From assembly GCA_964006375.1 (NCBI GenBank), contig OZ023265.1:150884769-150948768 (forward strand): a stretch of 64,000 nt of DNA. Direction: 5' to 3'. Below the pieces are notes generated by a model that worked only from the letters and a program-made list of their open reading frames with translations, was not told where the DNA came from and searched no databases. Below are positions 42,019 through 56,700 of the stretch, in pieces (within the stretch, counting starts at the first letter, position 1; every line of letters begins with the position of its first letter). Made by a program: the position numbers and the translations under genes. Source of the DNA: Tillus elongatus (lineage: Eukaryota > Arthropoda > Insecta > Coleoptera > Cleridae).

Positions 42019-45000
42019 CTAAAATTTTAAAAATTGCATGACACAAATATTAAGAAAAAAACATTAAAAACTAGAATAAACCAGTGCTTGCTTAATTCAC
42101 TGAAGACATGAAAAAAAGCTCGACTTTAGACTTCATAACCACAGTATTTACTTAAATTAAGTCAAGATGCCCTTGGGAGAAGGAACATTTGATTAATGTT
42201 CAACTTCACCAGGCGCTAACATTTGAATAGTTGTGTCAATGTATGCGGTCATCAGTCCAGCTGGGTTTCTGCTGAAACTCAACTGTTGCGGATTTGTGAG
42301 CGACTGAGGGGGGCGGTGACTGATATTTTATAGCATTCAGGATTTGTAGTAAGAAGGAGATCCAAGGGATTTGAGCTGTGTGTTGGGATGCGAGGAAAGT
42401 AAGTAGATTGCTGAACCATATTGGCTAAAGAGTTGCTGACTGCAAAGGCCTCCGCTGCTCTCCCTTGTGGATCAGTTTTTGAAGATCCTAGCCATTCCTT
42501 ATTATACACGTTGAAGTCACCAAGAATAGTGACCTCGGAGGAAGGATATTCAGAAATCAGATGGTCGGTTTTTTTCTGAAAGGTAGTCAAAGAGCTGGAC
42601 AAAGTTGTCAGAAGGTGACGGGTAAATGCAACAGATGAATTTAGTTGCAGCCCTGAGAGAGTTTTATCCATAGTATGTATTTTCTTCCAGCTTCTAAATT
42701 GGGGAGTCTGGTGCAGGGTAGATTGCTACGGACGTATTAGCACACGCCTCCATGCAATCTAAAGGAAGTAAGAAGCTCATACCCCGGGAAATTAAGGTGA
42801 TTAGTGGCTGTTTTGGCACTGATTTGGGTTTCGGTGAGGAAGAGGAGTTGGGGCCTATTAGCCTGGAGGAAATGGTGGACGGAGTTCAGGTTAGAATTTA
42901 GGCCACATATATTCGAGAAGGAATGAATTTTGATGTTGGCGCCCCCTGTACACCCCTCTCCCAGGGATCCGAATGGAGGGGTATTTTACCTCCGGAATGT
43001 TTTGCACAAGGAGGAGCCATCATTATTTTTGCTTATAAGGGAAACCGACTCATACACCAGAACCGGAAACGTCCGTTGAGACTTCACCGGCCCCTTGATG
43101 CATGAGGTGGTACCTCCTCCGGCGTGGAAAATTCCACTACCACCTGCGAAGAGAGTAAGACTTTAGTAGACCATCAGCCCTGAGCGTTATTCCCATTGCC
43201 GACAGTCACGCCAGGGGTGGCACGAGGAGCCAGCCTCTAGGAGTCTGGTAGCTAATCACGCGTCGATCAATCAAGAAAACGACCAGCGCATGACCAGGCT
43301 AAGGGACCACACTTAATGCCACAATTGTTAGGTCCCTAACTAGGATGTTAAGCTGGGCCCCGCTGTATCTCAAGGCCATAAACAGCAAAATTTGTCTAAA
43401 CTTAGCTCTGTCACTGATTCCTATTTTGCTGTTAGCATTGCCTCTTTGATGAAAGACATTCCAAAACACGGTAGGAACAGTTATAACGGGATTTCAAAAC
43501 GACTTCAGGCAATTAAAATATAAAGCTAAAATATTTGCTTGTGTAACTTTGTCAGTGAAACGATCGCCAGGTCTTTAAAAGATGTGTTGTAGTGATTTCA
43601 GTTCTCCAAGTGTACTTATCAGTGCTCGTCACAGGTTCCAGTCTTCACTCAGTTCATATTATAGTAGTTATGCACTTTACTTATATTTAGATTTAAATAA
43701 ACAGCATTCAATAAAATGTAATGTATGAACTATACTTTTGAAATTTACACTCTTATCATGTTCAAAGGCAATACTATAATAAAAATAATAAAAAATTAAT
43801 ACTCAAGTCAAAAAAGGATATTATGGTTTTTTAACAACTTTAAGAATTTAAACAAATAAAATATTCTCGACATGCATAGTACAGCATAGGCAGTAGGTCA
43901 TCCAAAATTCTTTTGATTGTGTATGCCTATTTCCTTTTGAAAGGGAGAGGGTGGTAGTAGTGTCAGCTGTTGATCCAATGTGCTATGCAGTGTTGGGAAA
44001 AATATCTACTTTTTTCATAAAAATTTAGCAAAATTTTCAGGTAAAAAACTGCTCTTTGGTATATATACAAAAAGGTAATCCTGTATTGTAGACACCTCAG
44101 TAGTAAACAAACAATTCGGGTGGAATCGGAACGCAGAAGTGGACGCTGGACGATGTGCACTGTTGCCAGATGAGTATTACCAAGGGTCATTTTAAATATA
44201 GAAGGAAATCAAGGGGTGAACAAATGTTTTTATAATGTAAATAAATTATAATATGGCGTCATCTACATAAATCGATATTTGACATATTTTGCGGAAAGCA
44301 GTAGGAAAACGGAAATGTAAAAAGTTCACTTTCAACCGCATGGTGGTCCAGGGGAAAAACATGGGCCTCTGGACCCAAGGATACTGGTTTCGATTCCCGA
44401 TTTCCCCCTCTCCTTCCTTTTTAAGTACATCAGTAACATCAACAGATGTTGTGCCATTGTGATTGAGCAAGGTAATCTGCACGTTCCGCCCTTCACAGGG
44501 GGCATCAAGCTGTGAGTCCCGTGCCCATGCGATGTTGGGCACGTTAAAGACACAAATTTCCGGGACAGTGAGGTAAATAAATCACTTTAGTAAAGTCAAT
44601 GAAGCAATTTCCGTTGCAAATTGCTGATGATAAATCCAACTGTATATGCTAATAGCAAACGGTATCCAATATATTATTTTGAAAAGTCGCAATGTTTCAT
44701 GGTAATGAAGCAATTTCTACTGACAACTGTCGATGATAAACATAACCGAGAAAATGGCTCTAAATGGGTTTCCCTTCGAAGTGTTTGTTTATATTTTAGT
44801 TTCCAACCTTTTGAGTATGAAAAATGAATGAAGCAAATTCCGTTGCGAATCGCCGATGATAAATACAACTGTATATGTTAATAGCCGACGGTATCTAACA
44901 TATTATTTTGAAAAGTCAAAATGTTTCATGGTAATGAAGCAATTTCTACTGACAACCGTCGATGATAAACATAACCGAGAAAATGGCTCTAAATGGGTTT

Positions 45001-47771
45001 CCATTCGAAGTGTTTGTTAATATTTTAGTTTCCAACCTTAAATGAGTATAAAAAGTCAATGAAGCCATTTCCGTTGCGAACTGCCGATGATAAATACAAC
45101 TGTATATGTTAATAGCAGATCTTATCCAATATGTTATTTTGAAAAGTCAAAATGTTTCATGGTAATGAAGCAATTTCTACTGACAACTGTCGATGATAAA
45201 CATAACCGAGAAAATGGCTCTAAATGGGTTTCCCTTTGAAGTGTTTGTTTATATTTTAGTTTCCAACCATAAATGAGTATGAAAAGTGAATGAAGCAATT
45301 TCCGTTGCGAATTGCCGATGATAAATACAACTGTATATGCTAATAGCAGACGGTATCCAACATATTATTTTGAAAAGTCGAAATGTTTCATGGTAATGAA
45401 GCAATCTCTACTGACAACTGTCGATGATAAACATTGCCGACAAAACGGCTCTAAATGGGTTTCCCTTCGAAGTGTTTGTTTTTGTTTAAGAGGGACGGAC
45501 GCATTTTGCATTTTCGCCTGCCTAAATATGAAATATATCTTAGAGTTTCAAAGCAGTATGCATGCAGGCACATATACACATTCTGAGACATTAACTTGCC
45601 TCAATAATTTAAAAACGACATTTAAACCTTGAATGACATATAACAACAGTCAATGAAGCAGTTTGTTGCAAATTGCTTATGAGAAATAAAAATGTAATGT
45701 AGTGTATTGACCCGTTCCCACACCACCTTGACCCAATAATTGTCATATAGACTGGGGAGTTTGGGTTGCCGGCGCGTTTTTTTAACGTGGTTGGCAAGAC
45801 ATCACAAAAAGTATTTCTATCATTAATTCGTGGATTAGCCCTCCTGGGGATAGCACGCTAAAAAAACGCGCCAGCGACCCTAACTCCCCAATCTATGTAC
45901 TTAAAAAGGGAGGAGGAGAAATCTGGAATCGAACCCAGTACCTTTGGGTCCAGAGGCCCACATTTTTTCCCCTGCACCATCATGGCTAAAAATTAACTTT
46001 CTCCATCTCCGTTTTCCTACTGCTTTCCACAAAATATGTCAAATATTGATTTATGTTGATGACGCTATATTATAATTTGTTTACATTATAAAAACATTTG
46101 TTCACCCCTTGATTTCCTTCTATATTTAAAATGGCCCTTGGTAATACTCATCTGGCAACAGTGCACATCGTCCAGCGTCCACTTCTGCGTTCCGATTCCA
46201 CCCGAATTGTTTGTTTACTCCTGAGGTGTCTACAACACAGGATTACCTACAAAAATTAAAAACTAAAAGAAATAATTTAATTTTACTTACACGCTCAGCA
46301 TGTCAAAACTCCCAGTTCTATGACAGTCTTCTAATTCATTTTCAGTTTCCAAGCAGATACCATAATTCACACAATTTTTAAGAGTACATTTCTTAGCATC
46401 TAGTACACAATTATCAAATATTTTGAGACCATAAGATACATCATGAATTTCAGTGTTTCTCATTGTAATCTTAGAACCAGAATTGCCAACAATCGCAGAA
46501 CAAAAGCCTGTCATCTCAGAATCGATAATTTCTACTGATGCATTTGCCAACACTATTATACCTTGATGGGTGGAAGACTGTGATTTACTCAATATTTTGC
46601 AGTTTGATATTAAAAGTCTGCCTCTCCTTACTAGAATGGCACACTGGGCATAAGTTGCATCAATTGTTAGATTTTCCAACAAGACATTTTCACCACTGAA
46701 ATCGAGCATTACATCTTCAACATTAGAAGTGAGCATAGTATCTGATTTATCAGTTAATCCCTTTAAAACTCCACCATTCTCTAGAGCACCAACAGTTCTA
46801 ATAGCATGCGATGAATTATTTAAAACATAAATGTCATTTGGGTTTGATGTTTCTAATGTTGCCGCTAAGTTTGGAGAAAATTTAATCATGGCTTCAGGAA
46901 AATGTTTCTTGGCAGTTTGCAAAAAATATATAAATTCATCAATTTTACCTTCATCATGTATCAACCAAATCTGCTGCTTTGTGCTGTTTTCTCTCAACAT
47001 TTCAGATTCTTTTTGTTGCCGAATGACTGCATTTCTCAACAGAGGGTTCTCTAAAATCTCCACCTCATTCTTGATTTTTATCATGCGCAGATGAATATCC
47101 ATCAATAATTTAACTTTTTCATTGTCTGGATTCTCATCTATATCAATTGCAGAGTCAATGAGATGCGATTCTGTCAAGTCTCGTTTTGAATGAAGCCTTC
47201 GTGCTTCGGAAAGTAAAGAATGAAGGTGTTCTGCTATTGACCAAGGTATTATACCATTTTTAACGTCGTAATATAGACGTAGACGAGATTCAAGGTGTTT
47301 AGCTAACCAATCAACACTGTCATCGTCTTCCTGATCCCAAGGCATAAATATATTGGTGTAGAAAAATCGCAACATATCAATTAAGTTAGCCGTATTGTGA
47401 ATGCTTAACGCAATGCTTCTATCCTGTTCTTTAGTAGGCCATAGCTGAATGAGAGGCACATAGTGCTTTTCTGGAATGTGTATATCGTCTTGGACAGCAA
47501 TAACTTTGATGAAGGCTTCTAGTTCTTTGAAGTCCACATTCAATACAAATACTAACACCACAGATGGAAAAGGTATGTTCAGAATTTCACAAGTCACACG
47601 CGGAATTTTCCAAACCGCTTGCCATCCGTTAGGGTCAAGAGATAATTCCAGGTAGTAGCCCCATTCCCTGGCTATGGCTGATACTGCTAAAACTTCATAG
47701 CCTGACAAAACTTCTTTGTATTCTTGTAAACGTTGTTGCAAACTTTTATCAAACGTTATAACTTGATCCAT
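41784..47771 (-). CDS. nesd: Nessun dorma / SHCBP1-like protein (spliced gene)
   Basis: A long exon (46291-47771) and a short last exon (41784-42018) join in phase to about 571 residues. In Drosophila, Nessun dorma is a centralspindlin-binding cytokinesis protein; SHCBP1 is its vertebrate relative. Seen here: N-terminal MDQVITFDKSLQQRLQEYKE, WGYYLELSLDPNGWQAVWKI, PFPSVVLVFVLNVD, LRLYYDVKNGIIP, then from about residue 310 a right-handed beta-helix region with regular rungs (LLENLTIDATYAQCAILVRR, GRLLISNCKILSKS, ASVEIIDSEMTGFCSAIVGN, GLKIFDNCVLDAKKCTLKNC). I chose the ATG at 47771 (AAAAATGG context); the frame extends 25 codons upstream but without an ATG. The 4.3-kb intron holds a LINE piece and a foldback element. 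Confidence 0.92.
42275..43340 (-). mobile_element. LINE family A, copy 5 (5' end with endonuclease)
   Basis: The minus strand reads IHSFSNICGLNSNLNSVHHF, NRPQLLFLTETQISAKTATN, FPGYELLTS, EVTILGDFNVYNKEWLGSSK and NPLDLLLTTNPECYKI. This is an apurinic-type endonuclease, overlapping copy 1 in its last third. A GC-richer 5' leader reaches about 43340. It has frameshifts and is truncated before the RT. Confidence 0.75.
43341..44073. other. nesd intron; partial MITE, otherwise unrecognised
   Basis: 43552-43660 matches the right part of the 1631-1897 MITE and its flank (GTGTACTTATCAGTGCTC). The rest is AT-rich without features. Confidence 0.45.
44330..44570 (+). mobile_element. SINE of family S inside the foldback left arm
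   Basis: The head reads ATGGTGGTCCAGGGGAAAAA, then the B box GGTTTCGATTCCC. The body is shared with other S copies (TCTGCACGTTCCGCCCTTCA, CCCATGCGATGTTGGGCACG). The head differs from the other copies (CCTCTGGACCC in place of CCTTTGAACC). Confidence 0.65.
44598..45500 (+). repeat. Four tandem units of about 230 bp
   Basis: Units start near 44598, 44828, 45058 and 45290 (AATGAAGCAATTTCCGTTGC). Each also contains ATGTTTCATGGTAATGAAGC and AAATGGCTCTAAATGGGTTT. The units differ by only a few percent, which suggests recent unequal exchange or conversion. Confidence 0.88.
46291..47771 (-). CDS. nesd: nesd-like main exon
   Basis: 493 codons from ATG 47771 to GCGT|GTAAGT. It holds the whole folded part: the N-terminal nessun dorma region and the beta-helix. 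There are no stops or frameshifts, so the gene is intact despite a transposon-filled intron. Confidence 0.93.
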
Positions 47772-49418
47772 TTTTAGTTTATTTACTTTAAACTGGCTAT
47801 TATTGCTGTTTATAAACTTTGAGCCCCTTGCTGCTTTTAACGGCAATAGCTAGTTTCAAAATTTTGAAAGTGACAATCCGGAATCCGGTGACATCTGTCA
47901 CTCTAAAGTAAAGTTTTTACAGGAAGCCTATAGATATATATTTCTTTTTCTATTTACAAAATCATAGAAGTTTCACCAAAGCCAAGAATTAGGGAATTTG
48001 GATAGAATTTAATCCATACTTATTTCCATACATTGATGGTATACCAAACGTGTAATCAAAAATAAATCAGAAATATTTGATTTTAAAGCTTTTATACGTC
48101 TTTGAAAGTCCTTTCTATTTTAAATTTTGGCACGTGACCATAAACGCCCCGGCTTTTGTTGTAACGTCTGAGGTCCAACTGCCAACTAGCATAGAACAGA
48201 TTCAACTAGTCACGCAGAAGCAATGTAAGATGTGCACGCTTTTCCATTGAAAATCTGTGCTATTATCAAATTAATGAAGTAGGGTCAAGGAAAACGTAAA
48301 ACTGTTTCACATACACACAAAAACAAAACCGCTAACAACTATTGTTTATCCTATACGTTCGGCGTACCATTTGAGGGGTAGGTAGCCATTTGTTTTGGAA
48401 CAAGTGACGTTTAGCATGCACGCGCGTTGCAAAGTTGCTGTATGTATTAACTTTCAGATATATGACAGTTTGAGGCTAATGGTCCTGGCTTCCGAGGCCA
48501 TACAGTAATCATTACACATTACACAACGTTCAGATATTTATTTTCTAAAATTATATACAACATCTATTACGCACTTGTGATGTATCAAAATGTTTCTTTT
48601 ATTGCGTACAATACGATATAAAAAGCCGGGGGAAGGAAAGCCAGGCGGTAATGAACTCTGGCATACATCAAAGTCATGTGAGCATAATGTGTACATTAGG
48701 TACCTCATGGTTTTCCTTCTCCCAACATTTTAATTAGATAAACTGATGGTCACGGCTGATCAGGAGGTTGGAGGGGAAGGGTTCTGCTTAAATTGCACTT
48801 TTCAGCTTTACCCACGTCTTTTTTATAACGATGTAATAAAACAGCACAAGAAACAAAACTTTCTGCGGCTAGACACTCGTCCTTCAACCGAGTTACTTTA
48901 GGTGTGTCTTAATTGTTATTAGCCACCGAGACTGACGAGCTTTACAGACAGCAAAACCGCTTTGTATTTCTAATGATGGTCAGGATTAGAATGCATCTAG
49001 TCTACTACAAAAGGTATTTGAGAATTATCATTCAAAAACACGGTAAACTAGGTTTCTTTAAAAGGTTTATTTTAAAATCATTCAACTTGGTGCTTTTCTT
49101 AATGAACCTTTATCTGTTAGCAACTTTTCAACATAAGGCTATAGCACAGAACAAGAAGTGTTCTGTGGGCTATAATAGACAACTGTAGCTAGTCTATGGC
49201 ATGAAGAAAGAATTTGCCCTATGATTATCTAAATCCTTTGAACATGTTTTATGTCCAAAGATTCTAATCATTGATTAGTCAAAGAATTTTGACAGCGTTG
49301 CTATGGAAACTACATCCAAACAATTCATTCGTAAATTCCCATTTAACAATTTTTGGAAAATCGGTGCCAAAATTTCTTGATTACTTTTATGCTTCCAGAT
49401 TTCAGTTCGAATTTAAAC
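47772..49418. other. Intergenic between divergent nesd-like and ARL2BP genes
   Basis: 1.6 kb. It probably contains both promoters, which I cannot place. A short repeat near 48490 (CCTGGCTTCCGAGGCCAT) recurs inverted near 36215 in ATP synthase delta intron 2. The 91-codon frame at 48913 has no motif. Confidence 0.4.
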
Positions 49419-53552
<4,134 letters not shown>

Positions 53553-53599
53553 GTTCGCTTTTGCTGGTCGTCATATCTGGTAGTACCAAGGTCTATACA

Positions 53600-53605
53600 A
53601 TTAAA
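53600..53605 (+). terminator. ARL2BP poly(A) signal ATTAAA
   Basis: 48 nt after the ARL2BP stop. It lies beyond (downstream of) the opposing Nup93 signal when read from the other strand. Confidence 0.45.
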
Positions 53606-53632
53606 AATTCAACTTATGGAAAAGTATTGTAT

Positions 53633-53638
53633 TTTAAT
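53633..53638 (-). terminator. Nup93 poly(A) signal ATTAAA
   Basis: On the minus strand, 41 nt after the Nup93 stop. Confidence 0.45.
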
Positions 53639-53678
53639 CACTTTAAAAAAGCATAAAAAATATCTGTAACAACCTTAA

Positions 53679-53798
53679 TTAATGCATCAGTATCTCCATT
53701 TGAACCAACCTACTATTCGTATCACCTGGCATTCTATAGGGTAACATTCCTGTGAAATTTGTTAGCAGTTTTGCTTGCTCCCTCAAATGTGAAAGTTG
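53679..53798 (-). CDS. Nup93: Nup93 terminal exon
   Basis: [20 protein letters not shown] then [23 protein letters not shown] after TTTTGCAG. It matches the conserved Nup93 C-terminus. 40 codons, easily missed. Confidence 0.95.
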   Translation of the reverse strand, partial: QLSHLREQAKLLTNFTGMLPYRMPGDTNSRLVQMEILMH

Positions 53799-56700
53799 CT
53801 GCAAAAAAAAAACCGAATATTTATATAAAAAATGTCATGAAAACAAAACAATAGTTTGTTAGATAAACGGTAAACTATACAAATTAAAAACAAACATCTA
53901 ACAAAAAGATAAACACTTATGGATCAATGTTTTATAAATAAATTTTATAAATGTTCACCAGAAAAGGCAATTTTTAAAATCATATAGTGTGAAAGCTTTA
54001 ATTCAAAAAGGATTGGTTAAGCATCATACAAATCATTAAATATGTGGGTGCCATTTCTGCAAGTTGTTGAATGTGGCACCTAAAATGTTTCATTTGAAAC
54101 TTACACTCCATTCAGAATAATAAATGTGCACTATAGAAGGGTATGCAAAGTTAATTTTAAGTTGGCAGCACATCTATTTAGGGTTTTTATTTTATTGGTT
54201 GCCAACCATTCTTTCAAAATTTGACATTAAAAAGTTAAAGGTTTTTTTGCGAGCTGTGGGTTCTCTTCTATCCTATGTCTACATACTGAAGAATGACCAC
54301 TTTAACTGGTAGGTTTAAAGAGGTTTAGTTAGAGGCTCTTGTGCAGTATACAAAGGAAAAGTGATCGTTTGATAAATAAGCACACTGAAAAAGAAATGAA
54401 ACATAATTTGCATTAATAACTTCCAAATAACAAGCTAAGATGGCACAGATTATAACACAACTTAACTTTTTCAGACTATGCGTTCTTACAATCGTCATTT
54501 TCAATATGCTATAACAATTAATTCATTTTCCCCTGGAATTTGTCCAAATATTTTTAGTATTTGTCGGATATGTTAAAATTTATTGCGGTGAAGATGTAAT
54601 ATATCTATATTATACAGGGGGTGTCCCATGTCGAGTAATGTATTAGATTATTTCCTAAAATAGACATTTTTGAGTGCTGAAAATTTGTATACAGGGGTTT
54701 TCGAAGATGCTCTATTTAATGGATATAATATCAAAAATGGCGGACTTTTGGTTACACCGTAAATAGATATAAACCTCGTTATTTCAAATAGAACAGCCTG
54801 TATATTATTGCATTTTTAGAATACACATCTAATTCTAGGTTAAAAATTATTAGGGTATGCTCTTCCTATCTTCAACTGTTTTCGAGTTATGTCAATTTAT
54901 TTGAGAATTCTGTTCAAGGGGAGGCTGACTTAATGAAGGTGATTTCGTGTCGTGTTAGGAGGCTGAAAATTCTTTAATTTGTCAGGCACGTTCCAAGGCC
55001 ATTATGCTTCGACATGATTGTGAAGAAAAATTGTTTCATATACAGGGTGTTTTGTAGGATGTATTAGAATTTGGTGTGCTTTAAACTAGAATAACTCATT
55101 TATTTCAAATAGAAAAAAAAGGGGGGGGGGAATTAATTTAATATTTATGAAATTTCAACAAATAACAGAGAATAACCAAAAGTATTGAAAGTTGAAAATG
55201 ATCATGAGTAGCTAAGAAACTCTTAATTGATATTGTTCAAATTGTGTACCATTTGCACTAATACATCGCTTTAAGCGTATTACAACTCCTTCACTTGTTG
55301 TACGCCGTATTTCTATAGGATCAATATTATCCAAACAATTATGGACTCTATCTTCAACTGGAGTCGCATAAACATCTGATTTCAATTTACCCCATAGGTA
55401 AAAATCCAGAGGAGTGAGGTCGGGCGACCGTGGGGGCCAATTGTATGTTCCGCCGCGTCCCATCCACCTCTCTCCGAATTTATTATTTAAAAAGCTCCTC
55501 ACCTCTGCTGAATAATGCACAGGAGCCCCATCTAGTTGATACCAACAATTCACGTATGCAGTAAGTGGTAAATTGTCCAAGAAATCAGAGACAGTGGTTC
55601 GCAAAATCTCTAGATATTGCACAGCTGTCAGATTATTATCGTCACTGCAGTACGATATTTTATCATCCATCAGAAGAGCAAACAAGCTGAAGCTGAATTT
55701 TCTCTGAAAACAGCGTTCTCTTTTGACATGAGGATTCTCTTGAGCCCAGTAGTGAATATTATGTCTGTTAAATATTCCTTCATGGGAGATTTTTGTTTCT
55801 TTGGTCCAAATTATGCTTTTCAGAAATAAAGGATCGTTGCGATTTCTTTCAAGGAGAGTGTGACAAAATTCAATTCGGTGGGCTGGGTCGTTCGGTTCCA
55901 GAGCTTGTACACTTATAAATTTATAATTATGCATCTTTTGCTTGGACAATATTCTCTGTATGGAGGAACATGCTATGTTCATGTCATGTTCAGCTGAACG
56001 TATTGACGCCTTTGGATGAGCTGCAAAATAAGACAACACAGAAATTTGTGTGTCTTCGTCTTCTGTTACTGAAACTGATCTTGATGTTTGTTTAATCGTG
56101 CAAATTCCCATTCTCAAGAAATTGGTTTCATAACGTCGGAATTTCAACGCAGTCATTGGCAAGGACTCGGGATACCTATTATTAAACGGCCGACATGTTC
56201 TGCGGACCACTCTGTTCCACTCTTCATGAAAATAAAATAAATTCAGCAATTGTTCGTTTGAATAGCTGGCATTATCCATTATAACGTAGAATTCCTATTA
56301 ATTCAGACAACAAAGACAAAATAACTCACGCTGTGAATGACAGAAATATAAAACTGACAATAAACGTGAAAAAATGTAAGACTCGATGCATTTTCGCAAC
56401 AATTAGAACCGTAGACCGGTTTTGCTCTCATTATAGCTCTTCAGTAAGGCATACTAATTGTAGCAAAAATGCACCAAAAGTAATACGGCTATCGTATAGC
56501 CAGTCTTAAAATACTCAGTAAGTGATGGACGTGCCGCCACCTAGTTGCAGAACCAAGTACTATGCTGTCACGCCAGCTCCAAATAACACAAAGTGTTAAA
56601 AAATAGAGACTGGATACAGCTAACTAACAATTTAGAAAATTGTCAGCCCTGGCCCATTTCTACCCCAATATAGGGACAAAGTATGTAAGACTCGATGCAT

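Larger units (their letters stand above)
44074..46247. mobile_element. Foldback element with SINE-bearing arms and tandem-repeat core
   Basis: The perfect 8-bp duplication TACAAAAA lies at 44066-44073 and 46248-46255. The ends read GGTAATCCTGTATTGTAGAC and, inverted, a partner finishing CAGGATTACC. The arms, about 350 bp (44074-44425 and 45895-46247), stay similar throughout and end inward in a tRNA-like head with a GGTTTCGATTCCC or, inverted, GGTTCGATTCC B box. The left side continues into a full SINE body (to about 44570). The core is four tandem units of about 230 bp. No transposase frame is seen. It lies in the nesd intron. Confidence 0.8.

Noticed and set aside
44598..45500. CRISPR-like array, because of regular repeats
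   Set aside because: Units are about 230 bp, contiguous and without unique spacers, in an animal gene intron.
46831..47094. Plus-strand frame of 87 codons
   Set aside because: Antisense shadow of the nesd-like main exon.
48913..49188. 91-codon plus-strand frame upstream of ARL2BP
   Set aside because: No recognisable motif; composition fits AT-rich noncoding DNA.
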